From Methylocystis heyeri (lineage in GTDB: Bacteria > Pseudomonadota > Alphaproteobacteria > Rhizobiales > Beijerinckiaceae): a stretch of 64,000 nt of DNA. Positions 44,726 to 55,332 of this stretch are shown one piece after another. The stretch covers positions 3,804,501-3,868,500 of the forward strand of contig NZ_CP046052.1 of assembly GCF_004802635.2 (NCBI RefSeq), given 5' to 3'. The notes beneath the pieces are model-generated. The model ran no database searches. It was not told the origin of the DNA and worked only from the letters and a program-made list of their open reading frames with translations. Positions within the stretch are counted from its first letter, which is position 1; every line of letters starts with the position of its first letter. A program made the position numbers and the translations under genes.

Positions 44726-45568
44726 TCAAAGGGTCGCTGCGACCAGCGAGCGCAGCGCCGGCGTCACATCGGGCATGACACCGAACCAGTCGCGAAACGC
44801 CGGTCGAGCCTGGTGCATCAGCATTCCGAGCCCGTCGACGGCGGTAAGTCCCTGCCGCCGGGCCGCGGCGAGGAGCGCAGTCTCCAAAGGCGCGTAAACG
44901 ATATCCGCCACCATCGCCGAGGCCGGCGCGGCGGCGAGCGAAATCTCCAGAGGCGGTTGTCCGATCATGCCCAGGCTGGTCGTGTTGACCACGAGACCAA
45001 TTCCGGCCAGTCCGGCGTCTCGCTGCGCCCATGGATGGGCCGTGACCCGCGGCCCGAAATCCGCAGCGAGGGCCTGTGCGCGTTCATCGGTGCGGTTGAA
45101 CACCCGGATTTCGTTTGCGCCCGCGTCGATCAGGCCGGCGACCACCGCCCTCGCGCCGCCGCCCGCTCCGATCACTGCGCAAGGCGCGTCGCCCGCGCGC
45201 CATTGCGGCGAAGCGGCGCGCAAGGAAGCGACGAAGCCATATCCGTCGTAGTTCTTGCCCGTGAGCGAGCCGTCCGGCTCGACCACGACGCAGTTCACCG
45301 CGCCGATGCGCGCGGCCTCGGGCTCCACCTTGTCGAGAAGCGGCAGCGCCGCTTCCTTGTGCGGGATGGTGAGATTGCAGCCCAAAAATCCGAGCGCGGG
45401 TAGAGCCCGCAACGCCCGCTCGAGCCCGTCTGGCGCTATGGCGAGAGGGACATAGACGCCCTCGAGCCCATATTGCGCCAGCCAGTGGTTGTGAATCTTG
45501 GGAGAGCGCGAATGGCCGATCGGCCATCCCATGACTCCGGCGAGAAGAAAGCGACGATGAGGCGGCAT
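44726..45568 (-). CDS. aroE: Shikimate dehydrogenase
   Basis: The 280-residue enzyme reduces 3-dehydroshikimate to shikimate with NADPH. Visible: VMGWPIGHSRSPKIHN substrate loop, NLTIPHKEAA with the catalytic Lys, GKNYDGYGF with the catalytic Asp, the nucleotide loop VIGAGGGARAVV and VNTTSLGM. ATG 45568 has GAGGGAAG upstream. It lies 29 bp after bioB on the same strand; the two could be cotranscribed. Confidence 0.95.
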   Translation of the reverse strand: MPPHRRFLLAGVMGWPIGHSRSPKIHNHWLAQYGLEGVYVPLAIAPDGLERALRALPALGFLGCNLTIPHKEAALPLLDKVEPEAARIGAVNCVVVEPDGSLTGKNYDGYGFVASLRAASPQWRAGDAPCAVIGAGGGARAVVAGLIDAGANEIRVFNRTDERAQALAADFGPRVTAHPWAQRDAGLAGIGLVVNTTSLGMIGQPPLEISLAAAPASAMVADIVYAPLETALLAAARRQGLTAVDGLGMLMHQARPAFRDWFGVMPDVTPALRSLVAATL

Positions 45569-45597
45569 CTTTCTTCCCTCCGCGATTTTTCGTTTCG

Positions 45598-46590
45598 TCA
45601 GTTCCGGCCCTGCGAGCAGCCCGACGCGCCCTTGCGTTCCGCGAGAGCCGAAAAGAGCGCGTCGTCCTCGGTCACGCCGGCGTTTCCGGTGGTGAGAAGC
45701 TTCTCGCCATAGAAAATGGAATTGGCGCCGGCGACGAGGCACAGGATCTGAGCCTCGCGGGAAAGGAAGGAGCGTCCTGCGGAAAGACGCACGCGCGATT
45801 TCGGCATTACGATCCGGGTCGCGGCGATCATGCGCACGAGATCGAGCGCGTCGACCGGCTCCTGTTGCGCGAGCGGCGTGCCTTCGACCGCGACCAGAGT
45901 GTTTATCGGAACGCTTTCGGGATGGGGGTCGAAGCTCGCGAGCGTCTGGAGCATGCCGGCGCGGTCCTTCACGCTTTCGCCCATGCCTATGATGCCGCCG
46001 CAGCACATCTCGATGCCGGCGCCGCGCACGGCTTTGAGCGTTTCCAGGCGATCCTGATAGCTGCGCGTGGAGATGATCTCGCCGTAGAACTCCGGTCCGG
46101 TGTCGAGATTGTGATTATAGGCCGTAAGTCCCGCCTCCACGAGCCGGTCCGCCTGGGAGCGGTTGAGCATCCCGAGAGTGACGCATGCCTCCATGCCGAG
46201 CTCGCGCACGCCGCGGACCATCTGCAGAACGGCGTCGAAACGCGCTCCCTCCGGCGCGGAGCGCCAGGCCGCGCCCATGCAGAAGCGGTCGGCGCCCGCT
46301 TCGCGCGCCGTCTTTGCGGCGCCGAGCACATCGTCGACGCTCATCAGCTCGACGCGGTCGAGCTTCACCTCGCGATGATGCGCGGACTGCGGACAATAGG
46401 AGCAGTCCTCGGGACAGCCGCCGGTCTTGATCGAGAGCAGTGCGGCCTTCTGCACGTCGTTGGGATCGAAATGACGGCGATGGACGGCGCTCGCGCGGGC
46501 GACCAGCTCCAGCAGCGGGGCGTCGTGGATGGCCACGATCTCCTCCACGGTCCAGTCGTGTCGCAGCGTGAAGTCGGCGGGGGCGTTCAT
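45598..46590 (-). CDS. bioB: Biotin synthase
   Basis: The 330-residue radical SAM enzyme inserts sulfur into dethiobiotin. [16 protein letters not shown] carries the CX3CX2C cluster motif; [30 protein letters not shown] and IPMGE-like [11 protein letters not shown] are the expected later motifs. The length is normal. ATG 46590 overlaps the upstream membrane-protein stop by 4 nt, so they are coupled. No other bio genes are in view. Confidence 0.96.
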   Translation of the reverse strand: MNAPADFTLRHDWTVEEIVAIHDAPLLELVARASAVHRRHFDPNDVQKAALLSIKTGGCPEDCSYCPQSAHHREVKLDRVELMSVDDVLGAAKTAREAGADRFCMGAAWRSAPEGARFDAVLQMVRGVRELGMEACVTLGMLNRSQADRLVEAGLTAYNHNLDTGPEFYGEIISTRSYQDRLETLKAVRGAGIEMCCGGIIGMGESVKDRAGMLQTLASFDPHPESVPINTLVAVEGTPLAQQEPVDALDLVRMIAATRIVMPKSRVRLSAGRSFLSREAQILCLVAGANSIFYGEKLLTTGNAGVTEDDALFSALAERKGASGCSQGRN

Positions 46591-47060
46591 TGTGCGCGGC
46601 CTTTTTTGAGCTTGGGGGCGCCGGCGTCCGGCTTCGTCTTCTCTCCAGCGTCCGACTTCCAGATTTCAAAGGCGGCCCAGAGCCCCAGGGCGACGTCGAA
46701 GCCGGCGTTGGCGAGAGCGAAGGGAGCGGCGGTGAAGGCGGCGCCCGTCCCGAGGTAATGGAAGGAAATCGCCCAGAAGGGATGAAGCAGCAGCCCGGCG
46801 ACAGCGAACCAGGGCGAGGCGACGAAGGAGAGGCCGGCCAGCGATCCGTATATTGCGACGCCGGTCAGCTCTATGCCCGTCCATGTGCCGGGAGCGTCCG
46901 AGCGCATGGCGAAGCCGACATAGAGAAAAGAAACAGCGAGCAGGGCGTAGGCCGCGAAATGGAAGACTTTTTTGTGCGCCCAGCGGGCCAGCACGATGAG
47001 TCCGGCCGCAAAAGCGACGCCGAGGGCCGAGAAAAGGATGATTTCGTTAGCGTCATGCAT
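46587..47060 (-). CDS. Small integral membrane protein coupled to bioB
   Basis: The 157-residue product has about five membrane helices ([95 protein letters not shown]), ending in a Lys-rich tail. Not assigned to a family. Translational coupling to bioB (ATGA overlap) suggests a shared role, perhaps transport or membrane placement linked to biotin; that is inference. The start is ATG 47060; a longer upstream frame is poorly supported. Confidence 0.75.
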   Translation of the reverse strand: MHDANEIILFSALGVAFAAGLIVLARWAHKKVFHFAAYALLAVSFLYVGFAMRSDAPGTWTGIELTGVAIYGSLAGLSFVASPWFAVAGLLLHPFWAISFHYLGTGAAFTAAPFALANAGFDVALGLWAAFEIWKSDAGEKTKPDAGAPKLKKGRAQ

Positions 47061-47410
47061 GGTTGAACCGCTCGCCAGGCCTGCGCCCGTTCGTTGTGAT
47101 CTTTCGCCGCTGCACGGTCTATAGGTCCAAGCGCCGCGGGGAACAAGGGCGGAAAAGAGTTCCCGCCCGGCCGCCCCAGGCGGGCGCCGGACCCCCGCCG
47201 CGCCGCGCCGCGAAAATGGCGGAACGCCCTCGCCTTGATTCGCACAAGCAATTGATGGCGGGCAATTTTCATCCGAACGCCGTTTGCGCTCCGACGAAAA
47301 TCGCATGGGGTCCGGCGCCGTTGGAAAGCGATTGCGTCGCAAAGCCTGCTATGGGAGAGTTCCGGCGCTCTCCCCCTTTCAGGTTTCCAATACAAGGATT
47401 ATCCCGCGCG
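47061..47410. other. Divergent spacer before ppc
   Basis: 350 bp with no gene. It carries the divergent promoters of the membrane-protein/bioB pair and ppc. An in-frame extension of ppc through this stretch (to 47063) is Arg/Pro-rich and not family-like. Confidence 0.4.
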
Positions 47411-50248
47411 ATGCATGTCGAAGAGAACTCTCCGGCCTCTCCCGCTCCCGCAGCTGTGGTCCCGGCGCCCGCGGCCGAGCCGCATCGGCGCGCCGAGCCG
47501 CACAAGGGCGAGCGCGGCCTGCACGACGACATCCGGCTTCTCGGCCGACTTCTGGGCGAGACGGTGCGCGAGCATGAGGGGGACGAGGCTTTCGAGCGCA
47601 TCGAAACGATAAGACGCCTGTCCGTCGCGGCGAGCCGTCACGGCGACGCGGAGGCGGATTGCAAGCTCGATCAGCTGCTCAGAGCGCTTTCCGCCAAGGA
47701 AGCGCTCGCCGTCATTCGCGCCTTCAGCTATTTCCTTCATCTCGGCAATATCGCCGAGGATCTTCATCCCCTGCAGCTTCGGGCGCGGGCGGAGGCCAGC
47801 GGCGACAGGTCGGGGCTGGCTTCGGAGCCCAGTCTCGCGCGGTCGTTCTCCCGTTTGCGCAAGGCCTCCATCGGCGCGGGGAGGATTGCGCAGGTCCTGT
47901 CCCGGGCCTGGATCTCGCCGGTGCTCACCGCCCATCCGACCGAGGTTCGCCGCAAAAGCCTGCTCGATGTGGAGCATGCGATCTTCGCGCTTCTGGAGCG
48001 GCGCGAGAATCTTCATTCCAAAGCGGATCTCGCGCAGAACGAAATGCAACTGCGGGCGCGCATTTCCCAGATGTGGCAGACCGAGCTCCTGCGTCAGTCG
48101 CGGCTGACCGTGCGCGATGAAATCGAGAACACGCTGAGCTATTACCGCGCCACCTTCCTGCGCGAGATCCCGCACATATACGCCGATATAGAACAAAGAC
48201 TCGAGGGGCTGCGGGTGCCGCCTTTCCTGCGCATGGGCGCCTGGGTCGGCGGCGACCGCGACGGCAATCCCAACGTCACGGCGGATTCGCTCGAGACCGC
48301 CTTGCGCATGCAGGCGGACACGGCGCTTCGCTTTTATCTGACGGAAGTGCATCAGCTCGGGGCCGAGCTCTCCATTTCGCGCAAATATGCGGGAGCGACA
48401 AGGGCGCTCGAAGATCTTGCGGCGCGCTCGGGCGACGACAATCCCCATCGCGACGACGAGCCCTATCGGCGCGCCCTGATCGGGGTTTACTCCCGCCTCG
48501 CCGGCACGCTGGAGCTTCTGACCGGAGGGCAGGCCCAGCGCCACGCCCTCTCTCCCGGCGAGCCCTACGCCAACAGCTGGGCTTTCCTGGCCGATCTCGT
48601 GACGGTCGACGAATCGCTTCGCCTGCATCACAGCGAGGTGATCGCCTCGCAGCGGCTCGAGCCGCTGATCCGCGCCGTGGAGGTGTTCGGATTCCATCTT
48701 GCGACGGTGGATCTTCGCCAAAGCTCGGACCGCCATGAGGAAACCATCGCCGAGCTTTTGTCGCGCGCGCGGGTGTCGCCCGATTACGCGGCCCTTTCCG
48801 AGGCCGAGAAGCAGCAGCTGTTGATGCGGCTCCTCGCCGATCCGCGTCCCGTCGGGCTGGTGGGCCAGGAATATTCCGAAAACTGCGCCAGCGAACTGGC
48901 GATATTCGCCAAAGCGGCGCAGATGCGGAAGAAATTCGGCGACGAGTCGATCCGCCACTATATCGTCAGCCATACCGAGACCGTCAGCGATCTCCTGGAA
49001 GTGCTCCTTCTCCAGAAAGAGACCGGCATGATGCACGGCACGCTCGATCCGAGCGACGCCGGCGTGGCGTCGGCCGAGCTGATCATCGTGCCGCTGTTCG
49101 AAACCATCGAGGATCTGCGCAACGCCGCCCCGATCATGCGGGAGTTCTATGCGCTGCCGGGCGTCGCCCGGCTGGTCGCAAATTCCGGCGCCTGCCAGGA
49201 CATCATGCTGGGCTATTCCGACAGCAACAAGGACGGCGGCATATTCACCAGCATCTGGGAGCTCTATCGCGCGTCGACCGCGCTGGCCGAGTTCTTTTCG
49301 GGCCTGCCCAACATCACGATGCGCCTTTTCCACGGGCGCGGCGGCACGGTCGGGCGCGGCGGCGGCCCGAGCTACGACGCCATCCTCGCGCAGTCGCCGG
49401 GAACCGTCAAAGGCCAGATCCGCCTCACCGAGCAGGGCGAAGTCATCGCCGCCAAATACGCCAACCCCCAGATCGGCCGCACCCAACTCGAACTCCTCGT
49501 GGCCGCCACGCTGGAAGCCACCCTGTTGTCCGATCTGCAGGCGCCTGAGCCCGATTTCCTCTCGGCGGCGGAAAAGCTCTCGCAGAGCGGCATGGCGGCC
49601 TATCGGCGCATGGTCTACGAGACCCCCGGCTTCGTCGATTACTACTTCGGCTCCACCCCCATTTCGGAGATCGCGTCCCTCAACATCGGCTCCCGGCCGG
49701 CGTCGCGCAAACCGTCCCGCCGCATCGAGGACTTGCGCGCCATCCCCTGGAGCTTCTCATGGGGCCAGGCGCGACTGGCCCTGCCGGGTTGGTTCGGCTT
49801 CGGCTCCGCGATCTCCGATTTCCTCCGCGAGGACAGAAACGAACGCCTGAAACTGCTGCGCCGCATGAACCAGGAGTGGCCGTTCTTTCGCGTGATGCTG
49901 TCCAACATCGACATGATCCTGTCGAAGACCGATCTTTCGATCGCGCGTCATTACGCCGGACTGGCTCCGGATCAGGATCGCGCCAGGGAGATCTTCGCCG
50001 AGATCGAACGGGAGTACAACCGCGCCATCGAGGCTCTGGAGGCGATCACCGGCGCGAGCGAGAGACTCGCCGACAATCCGGGGCTTGCGCATTCGTTGAA
50101 GCTGCGGGTGCCTTATATCACTCCGCTGAGCTATCTGCAGATGGAGCTCATTCGGCGCTGGCGATCGGGAAAGACCGGCGACGACATTCGCCAGGGCATC
50201 TTGATGTCCATCAACGGCGTCGCCGCGGGCCTGCGCAACACCGGGTGA
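47411..50248 (+). CDS. ppc: Phosphoenolpyruvate carboxylase
   Basis: The 945-residue enzyme carboxylates PEP to oxaloacetate. Key motifs: [13 protein letters not shown] with the catalytic His (about residue 175), [59 protein letters not shown] (about 640-680), and the C-terminal LRNTG. In type II methanotrophs and serine-cycle methylotrophs this enzyme feeds carbon to the serine cycle, which would fit the organism guess. ATG 47411 gives a usual N-terminus with an Ala/Pro-rich lead. Monocistronic. Confidence 0.96.
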   Translation: MHVEENSPASPAPAAVVPAPAAEPHRRAEPHKGERGLHDDIRLLGRLLGETVREHEGDEAFERIETIRRLSVAASRHGDAEADCKLDQLLRALSAKEALAVIRAFSYFLHLGNIAEDLHPLQLRARAEASGDRSGLASEPSLARSFSRLRKASIGAGRIAQVLSRAWISPVLTAHPTEVRRKSLLDVEHAIFALLERRENLHSKADLAQNEMQLRARISQMWQTELLRQSRLTVRDEIENTLSYYRATFLREIPHIYADIEQRLEGLRVPPFLRMGAWVGGDRDGNPNVTADSLETALRMQADTALRFYLTEVHQLGAELSISRKYAGATRALEDLAARSGDDNPHRDDEPYRRALIGVYSRLAGTLELLTGGQAQRHALSPGEPYANSWAFLADLVTVDESLRLHHSEVIASQRLEPLIRAVEVFGFHLATVDLRQSSDRHEETIAELLSRARVSPDYAALSEAEKQQLLMRLLADPRPVGLVGQEYSENCASELAIFAKAAQMRKKFGDESIRHYIVSHTETVSDLLEVLLLQKETGMMHGTLDPSDAGVASAELIIVPLFETIEDLRNAAPIMREFYALPGVARLVANSGACQDIMLGYSDSNKDGGIFTSIWELYRASTALAEFFSGLPNITMRLFHGRGGTVGRGGGPSYDAILAQSPGTVKGQIRLTEQGEVIAAKYANPQIGRTQLELLVAATLEATLLSDLQAPEPDFLSAAEKLSQSGMAAYRRMVYETPGFVDYYFGSTPISEIASLNIGSRPASRKPSRRIEDLRAIPWSFSWGQARLALPGWFGFGSAISDFLREDRNERLKLLRRMNQEWPFFRVMLSNIDMILSKTDLSIARHYAGLAPDQDRAREIFAEIEREYNRAIEALEAITGASERLADNPGLAHSLKLRVPYITPLSYLQMELIRRWRSGKTGDDIRQGILMSINGVAAGLRNTG

Positions 50249-50328
50249 GAATCCGGCTCGTCATTAATGAGACCGTAAAATGAAGACTTTACGGATGTCG
50301 CGCCGTTTGCGGCGACGGGAGGAGCGAC

Positions 50329-50844
50329 ATGGCTGACGCAAGGCTTGAGCGGATCAGGGCGAAGGCGTTCGAGGAAGGGAAAAGGCTTTTAGGCATCTCC
50401 GCCTATTTCTGGGTCCTGCTGACGATGTTCTCGTTGCACAAGGCCTTCATGCTCAATCTGAACGTCTTTTCGTTCCAGCAGGCCGCCGCGATAATCAACG
50501 CGCTTGCGATGTCGAAAGTCGTCGTCATCGCTCAGGCGTTGCATTTTGGACAGGGATACAGGAACAAGCCGCTCGTCTATCCGGTCGTGCTCCAGGCGGC
50601 GGTCTTTTCGGTTCTGCTGCTCGTTTTCCATCTGATCGAGGAGACGCTGATCGGAAAGTGGCACGGCAAGACATTGGCGCAGAGCGTCCCCACCCTGGGA
50701 GACGGCTCGCTGCAAGCCCTCATGATGATCGAGATCATCCTGTTCGTGGCGCTGATTCCCTTCTTCGCCTTCCTCGAGATGGAGCGCGTCGTCGGATGGG
50801 AGACGCTCCACACTCTTTTCTTCGGACGCAAATATCAGCGCTGA
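50329..50844 (+). CDS. Conserved small membrane protein
   Basis: The 171-residue product has four predicted helices (ISAYFWVLLTMFSLHKAFML; AAAIINALAMSKVVVIAQAL; YPVVLQAAVFSVLLLVFHLI; MMIEIILFVALIPFFAFLEM). No signal or known motif. It is 80 bp after ppc with its own GGAGGAGCGAC ribosome site. Not recognised. It stands alone. Confidence 0.75.
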   Translation: MADARLERIRAKAFEEGKRLLGISAYFWVLLTMFSLHKAFMLNLNVFSFQQAAAIINALAMSKVVVIAQALHFGQGYRNKPLVYPVVLQAAVFSVLLLVFHLIEETLIGKWHGKTLAQSVPTLGDGSLQALMMIEIILFVALIPFFAFLEMERVVGWETLHTLFFGRKYQR

Positions 50845-51100
50845 AAAACCGCGCTCCATTCTCATGATACGGCTTCCGCGAGATCGCTTCGCGATCCGTA
50901 GAAGCGACCGCTGCAAAAATCACTGATCGGCATAGATTTTTGGGCGAAGGAATACGAAACGCGGCTCCAATCGGGCGGATTTGGCATGATTGGAGCGTCC
51001 CGCGAGAAGCGCCCCGGGGCGCGAGACCGACCGGAAACCGGCTTATTGGAGGATTTTCAAGTCGGGTGGAAACACCCGACGACTCGAACAATGCGCCCAA

Positions 51101-52132
51101 TCAAGAACCTGGAGCGCCGGTTTTGATTCCGTCGAGACCGGCGTTCCCGGAGACCCGCTCGGCGAGGTTCTGTTCCCACCGCAGCGCCTGCCGCACGATT
51201 TCCTCGAGGTCGTCATGCTGCGGGCGCCATCCGAGGGCGGATTTGATGAGATCATTGCCTGCGACGATGGCCGCCGGATCGCCGGGCCGGCGCTCGCTCA
51301 CCTCGACGTGGAAATCCCGCCCCGAGACGCGCTTCACGGTCTCGATGACGTCGATGACGGAAAAACCTTTCGCATAGCCGGCGTTGCAAACGAGGCTCTG
51401 CCCGCCGCCGCGCAAATGGGCGAGTGCGTCCATGTGAGCGCGCGCGAGATCCGTGACCTGAATATAGTCCCGCACGCAGCTTCCGTCGTGGGTCGGATAG
51501 TCGATCCCGAACAGCTGCATCTTCGGGCGCAGGCCGAGGGCCGTTTGAACCGCCACTTTGATGAGATGCGTGGCGTTCGGGGTCGATTGGCCGGCGCGCC
51601 CCGCAGGGTCGCCGCCCGCGACGTTAAAATAGCGCAATGCCACATATTTCAGATTGGACGCCTTCGAAACGTCCTCCAGCATCCACTCCACCATCAGCTT
51701 GGAACGGCCGTAGGGAGACATGGGTTTCGGCGGCTCGTCCTCGGTGACCGGGTTCTGCACCGGATCGCCATAGACCGCGGCGGTGGAGGAAAAGATGAAT
51801 CTTTCGATCCCGGCCGAAGTCGCGGTCTCCAGAAGGGTGCGGGCCTTGGCCGTGTTGTTGGAGTAATAGAGCAGGGGGCGGGCGACCGACTCGGGCACCA
51901 CGATTTTGGCGGCGAAGTGGACGATTTCCGTCACCCCGTAGCGCGCGATCGCGTCCTTCACCAAATTTTCGTCGCCAAAGTCCCCTATGACCAGCGGGAC
52001 TTGCGGAGGAACCGCCCACCGGAAGCCGGTCGAGAGATCGTCGAGCACGACGACGTCTTCGCCTGCGTCCAGGAGTTCGAGAACCATATGGCTGCCGATA
52101 TAGCCCGCGCCGCCCGTCACCAGAACCGACAT
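51101..52132 (-). CDS. galE: UDP-glucose 4-epimerase
   Basis: The 343-residue extended short-chain dehydrogenase has TGGAGYIGSH (NAD loop), the SSTAAVYG serine, SPYGRSK with the YxxxK pair, ALRYFNVAGGDP and DYIQVTDLARAH. It interconverts UDP-glucose and UDP-galactose for surface sugars. ATG 52132. Divergent from galU across 242 bp; both supply UDP-sugars to polysaccharide synthesis. Confidence 0.95.
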   Translation of the reverse strand: MSVLVTGGAGYIGSHMVLELLDAGEDVVVLDDLSTGFRWAVPPQVPLVIGDFGDENLVKDAIARYGVTEIVHFAAKIVVPESVARPLLYYSNNTAKARTLLETATSAGIERFIFSSTAAVYGDPVQNPVTEDEPPKPMSPYGRSKLMVEWMLEDVSKASNLKYVALRYFNVAGGDPAGRAGQSTPNATHLIKVAVQTALGLRPKMQLFGIDYPTHDGSCVRDYIQVTDLARAHMDALAHLRGGGQSLVCNAGYAKGFSVIDVIETVKRVSGRDFHVEVSERRPGDPAAIVAGNDLIKSALGWRPQHDDLEEIVRQALRWEQNLAERVSGNAGLDGIKTGAPGS

Positions 52133-52374
52133 GTCGACACCCGTCGCTGTGGCGCGCTTCCGCCCTCGACCGAATGGTCTGGAGCGATGGCAAGCTACGC
52201 CGGATTAAAGAGTTGGAGCGCATTGTTGTCGCAAAGACCTGTCATCGCTTGTGACAGGGCGCTCCGATTCGTCACCCGAAATTAACGGGCGGGACATAAC
52301 TTTCGTTGCACTCCGCGAAGGCGCAATAGTCTATAAGCGCGGCGCATCACCTTCTGTAACCCAATGGATCACGC

Positions 52375-53259
52375 ATGACCAAGCGCATTCGCAAGGCTGT
52401 TTTCCCGGTCGCCGGGTTGGGCACTCGTTTTCTGCCTGCGACCAAGGCCGTGCCAAAGGAGATGCTCACCGTGGTCGATCGTCCGGTGGTGCAGCATGTC
52501 GTCGACGAAGCGCGCGAGGCGGGCATAGAGCATTTCATTTTCGTCACCGGGCGCAACAAGGGCATGATCGAAGACCATTTCGACATGGCCTACGAACTCG
52601 AAGACACGTTGAAGCGGCGGAACAAAACAAAGGAATATGAAGGCCTGATGGCGGACCTGCCGAAGGCCGGCGCCACCAGCTTCACGCGCCAGCAGGCGCC
52701 CTTGGGGCTCGGTCATGCGGTCTGGTGCGCTCGCGACATCGTGGGCGACGAACCTTTCGCCGTGCTGCTTCCCGACATGATCACTCTGGCGAACGGGCCG
52801 CGCAAGAGCCGCTGCCTCGCGCAGGCGGTCGAGGCCTATGAGAAGCACGGCGGCAACATCATCGCGGTCGAGGAAGTTCCCGCGAGCGAAACCCATCAAT
52901 ACGGCATCGTCAGCGTGGGCGCGGACCACGGCCATAGTTTCGAGATCAAGGGCATGGTGGAAAAGCCGCCGCAGGGAACGGCGCCCAGCAATCTCATGAT
53001 TTCCGGCCGCTATATTCTCAATCCCGAGATTTTCGAAATTCTGGAGAAGGGGGAGAAAGGCGCCGGCGGCGAAATCCAGCTCACCGACGCGATGATCGGG
53101 CTGGCGGCTTCCCAGTCGTTCCACGGCGTCCGGTTCGACGGCAAGACCTACGACACCGGCTCGAAGCTTGGATTTCTCGCGGCCAACATCGCTTTTGGAC
53201 TGGAGCGTCCCGACATTGCGGACGGATTGCGCGCGGAAATCAGGAAGCTGGTCGGCTGA
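52375..53259 (+). CDS. galU: UTP-glucose-1-phosphate uridylyltransferase
   Basis: The 294-residue enzyme makes UDP-glucose from UTP and glucose-1-phosphate. Motifs: VAGLGTRFLPATKAVPKEMLTVVDRPVVQHVVDEA, VLLPDMIT, and GRYILNPEIFEILE followed by GEIQLTDAM. The length is normal. ATG 52375. Convergent with irr, 24 bp apart. Confidence 0.96.
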   Translation: MTKRIRKAVFPVAGLGTRFLPATKAVPKEMLTVVDRPVVQHVVDEAREAGIEHFIFVTGRNKGMIEDHFDMAYELEDTLKRRNKTKEYEGLMADLPKAGATSFTRQQAPLGLGHAVWCARDIVGDEPFAVLLPDMITLANGPRKSRCLAQAVEAYEKHGGNIIAVEEVPASETHQYGIVSVGADHGHSFEIKGMVEKPPQGTAPSNLMISGRYILNPEIFEILEKGEKGAGGEIQLTDAMIGLAASQSFHGVRFDGKTYDTGSKLGFLAANIAFGLERPDIADGLRAEIRKLVG

Positions 53260-53283
53260 TGCGGCGAACTCCGGGCCTGCGCC

Positions 53284-53766
53284 TCAAACCTTCTTGGGGC
53301 GCAGCCGGATGATCACGTCGCAGCCGACGATTTCCATGCCTTCCGGGGGGGCGGGCAGGCGCGAAAATTCCACCGAGCTGTCGGGGGCGTCGAACATGCG
53401 CCCGGTCGCCTGATCCATGAAATGATGGTGCGGAGAGGTGCGGGTGTGGAAATAGGTGCGGGGACCCTGCACCGCGATTTCCCGCAGCAATCCGGCTCGC
53501 GCGAACTGGTTGAGAGAATTGTAGACGGTCGAGAGCGACATCTGGAGGCCGGCTTCTCTCGCTTCGGCGTGCAGCGCTTCGGCGCTGACGTGACGGTCTC
53601 CCTTGCCGAACAGCAGCCGGCTCAGAGACAGCCGCTGGACCGTCGGACGCAGGCCGACCGAGCGCAGCCTGGTCTTGAGTTCGGATTCGGTCGGAGCGCT
53701 TTTGGCGGGCGCCTCCCGCATCCTGATGGGGGCGATGAAACCCGTCGCCGAGGGAAATTGCGTCAT
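53284..53766 (-). CDS. irr: Irr-type Fur-family iron regulator
   Basis: The 160-residue protein has the Fur winged helix (LRSVGLRPTVQRLSLSRLLFG, VSAEALHAEAREAGLQMSLSTVYNSLNQFARAGLLREI) and the Irr-type HHH motif SPHHHFMDQATGRMFD that in rhizobial Irr binds heme. It lacks the extra Cys pairs of zinc-rich Fur proteins. Irr represses or activates iron and heme genes according to heme status and partly replaces Fur in Hyphomicrobiales. Divergent from the lytic transglycosylase. Confidence 0.9.
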   Translation of the reverse strand: MTQFPSATGFIAPIRMREAPAKSAPTESELKTRLRSVGLRPTVQRLSLSRLLFGKGDRHVSAEALHAEAREAGLQMSLSTVYNSLNQFARAGLLREIAVQGPRTYFHTRTSPHHHFMDQATGRMFDAPDSSVEFSRLPAPPEGMEIVGCDVIIRLRPKKV

Positions 53767-53919
53767 TACGCTGCCTGCACGGAACTTCCGCGCTCCCTTT
53801 TCTGTCGATAAACTCTGTCCCGAGTAGAAGACAGCGTCACGGCCCTGTCAAACGAAATGCCGGAAAGTGTAAACTTTCCAAAGAAGGCGCCGGGGCGTTG
53901 CTTCGGTTCGGAAAACCCC

Positions 53920-55134
53920 ATGCAAGAATCGGACAAGCTTTCCCTCGATGCGCGTTTGGATCGGCGCCGGCTGCTGCAGGCGGTCCTCGTCTGCGGCTGC
54001 GCCTACGCTGACGGCAGCCGGGCGCAGACCGGGGATTTTCAACAATTCCTGCAGGGGCTGTGGCCCGCCGCCGAGGCCGCGGGCGTCGGCAGGGAGACTT
54101 TCGACGCTGCGGTGCTCGACCTGACCCCGGATCCCGCCGTGGCGGCCAGGCCGGCGGCGCAGTCCGAGTTCACGGTGTCGATCCCGGCCTATGTGTCCGG
54201 CGTGACGACCAGCGCCCGGATCGCCCGGGGTCGCGCCGTCGCCGGGGAATATTCCCATATTTTGAGCGAAATCGAGCGGCGGAGCGGGGTTCCGGGCGAG
54301 CTCATCGTCGCTATACTCGGGGTCGAGAGCAACTTCGGGACCGCGACCGGCGGCGCCGACGTTCTGCGCGTGCTGGCGACTTTGGCCTACAAAGGCCACA
54401 TGACCCAAAAGCTCAGCGACGAGTTCGTGGCGGCGCTCGTGATGCTGCAACAGGGCGCGCCGCGCCGCCGCCTGCGGGGCTCCTGGGCGGGGGCGATGGG
54501 AATGCCCCAGTTCATGCCTTCCGCCTATCTCAAATATGCGGTCGGTTTCGCCGGCGGCGCCGCGCCCGACATCTGGACCTCCCAGCCCGACGCATTCGCT
54601 TCGATCGGGAGTTTTCTGCAAAAATCCGGCTGGAACCCGGCCCTTCCCTGGGGGCTGGAGACGCGGCTGCCGCCCGATTATGATTTTGCCGCCTATGACA
54701 TGGACTTTTCGCAGTTTCGGGCGCTGGGCTTTACCGGCGCCGGCGGCGACGCCCTGCCGCAATCCGGCGCGGCCAGTCTTTATCTGCCGGCGGGGGCCAA
54801 GGGGCCGGCCTTTCTCATCACCGATAATTTCGAGGTCATCCGGCAATATAATATCTCGGACGCCTATGCTCTCTCGGTCGCCCTGCTCGGGGACCGCATC
54901 GCCGGGCGCGAGATTCCGCGCACCCCCTGGCCCAAGGTGACGCCGCTGACCACCGCCGAATGCAAAGCCATGCAGCAGGCGCTCGCCGAACGCGGCTTCT
55001 ACCACGGTCCGATCGACGGCAAGCTCGGGCGCGTCGCGAGGAACGCCGTCCATGCCTTTCAGTTGAGCGAAGGCGTTCATCCCGCCGACGGATTGGCCAC
55101 CAAAGCGGTGCTGGATCGCCTGAAAGGCCGATGA
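53920..55134 (+). CDS. MltB-type lytic murein transglycosylase with peptidoglycan-binding domain
   Basis: The 404-residue exported enzyme cuts glycan strands of peptidoglycan with 1,6-anhydro ends. An RRRLLQ start resembles a twin-arginine signal (LDRRRLLQAVLVCGCAYADG). The SLT-like domain has IVAILGVESNFGTATGG with the catalytic Glu and GSWAGAMGMPQFMPSAYLKYAVGF. A C-terminal PG_binding_1 domain (ECKAMQQALAERGFYHGPIDGKLGRVARNAVHAFQ) follows. Start at 53920 preferred; ATG 53857 is in frame and would add 21 residues. Confidence 0.9.
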   Translation: MQESDKLSLDARLDRRRLLQAVLVCGCAYADGSRAQTGDFQQFLQGLWPAAEAAGVGRETFDAAVLDLTPDPAVAARPAAQSEFTVSIPAYVSGVTTSARIARGRAVAGEYSHILSEIERRSGVPGELIVAILGVESNFGTATGGADVLRVLATLAYKGHMTQKLSDEFVAALVMLQQGAPRRRLRGSWAGAMGMPQFMPSAYLKYAVGFAGGAAPDIWTSQPDAFASIGSFLQKSGWNPALPWGLETRLPPDYDFAAYDMDFSQFRALGFTGAGGDALPQSGAASLYLPAGAKGPAFLITDNFEVIRQYNISDAYALSVALLGDRIAGREIPRTPWPKVTPLTTAECKAMQQALAERGFYHGPIDGKLGRVARNAVHAFQLSEGVHPADGLATKAVLDRLKGR

Positions 55135-55332
55135 AAGGGTGCGTCCGGTTCGCTCCCCGCCGCCAGCGAGGATGAAACCGGGATCGCGCTCGGCGCATTG
55201 AGAGACGACGGCCTCGCCCAAGGCAAGGGCGAGCCGCATCCGCGCTGCGTCTCTCGGGCTGCGGCGTAAAAAAGGCGCGGCGACGCTGCCCAGGCGCTAA
55301 TATTTCAGGAAATCGATTCGGAAACGAAGCTC

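Noticed and set aside
47399-49486. A 695-codon minus-strand frame opposite ppc
   Set aside because: It is the antisense shadow of a strongly conserved enzyme gene; no motif or ribosome site.
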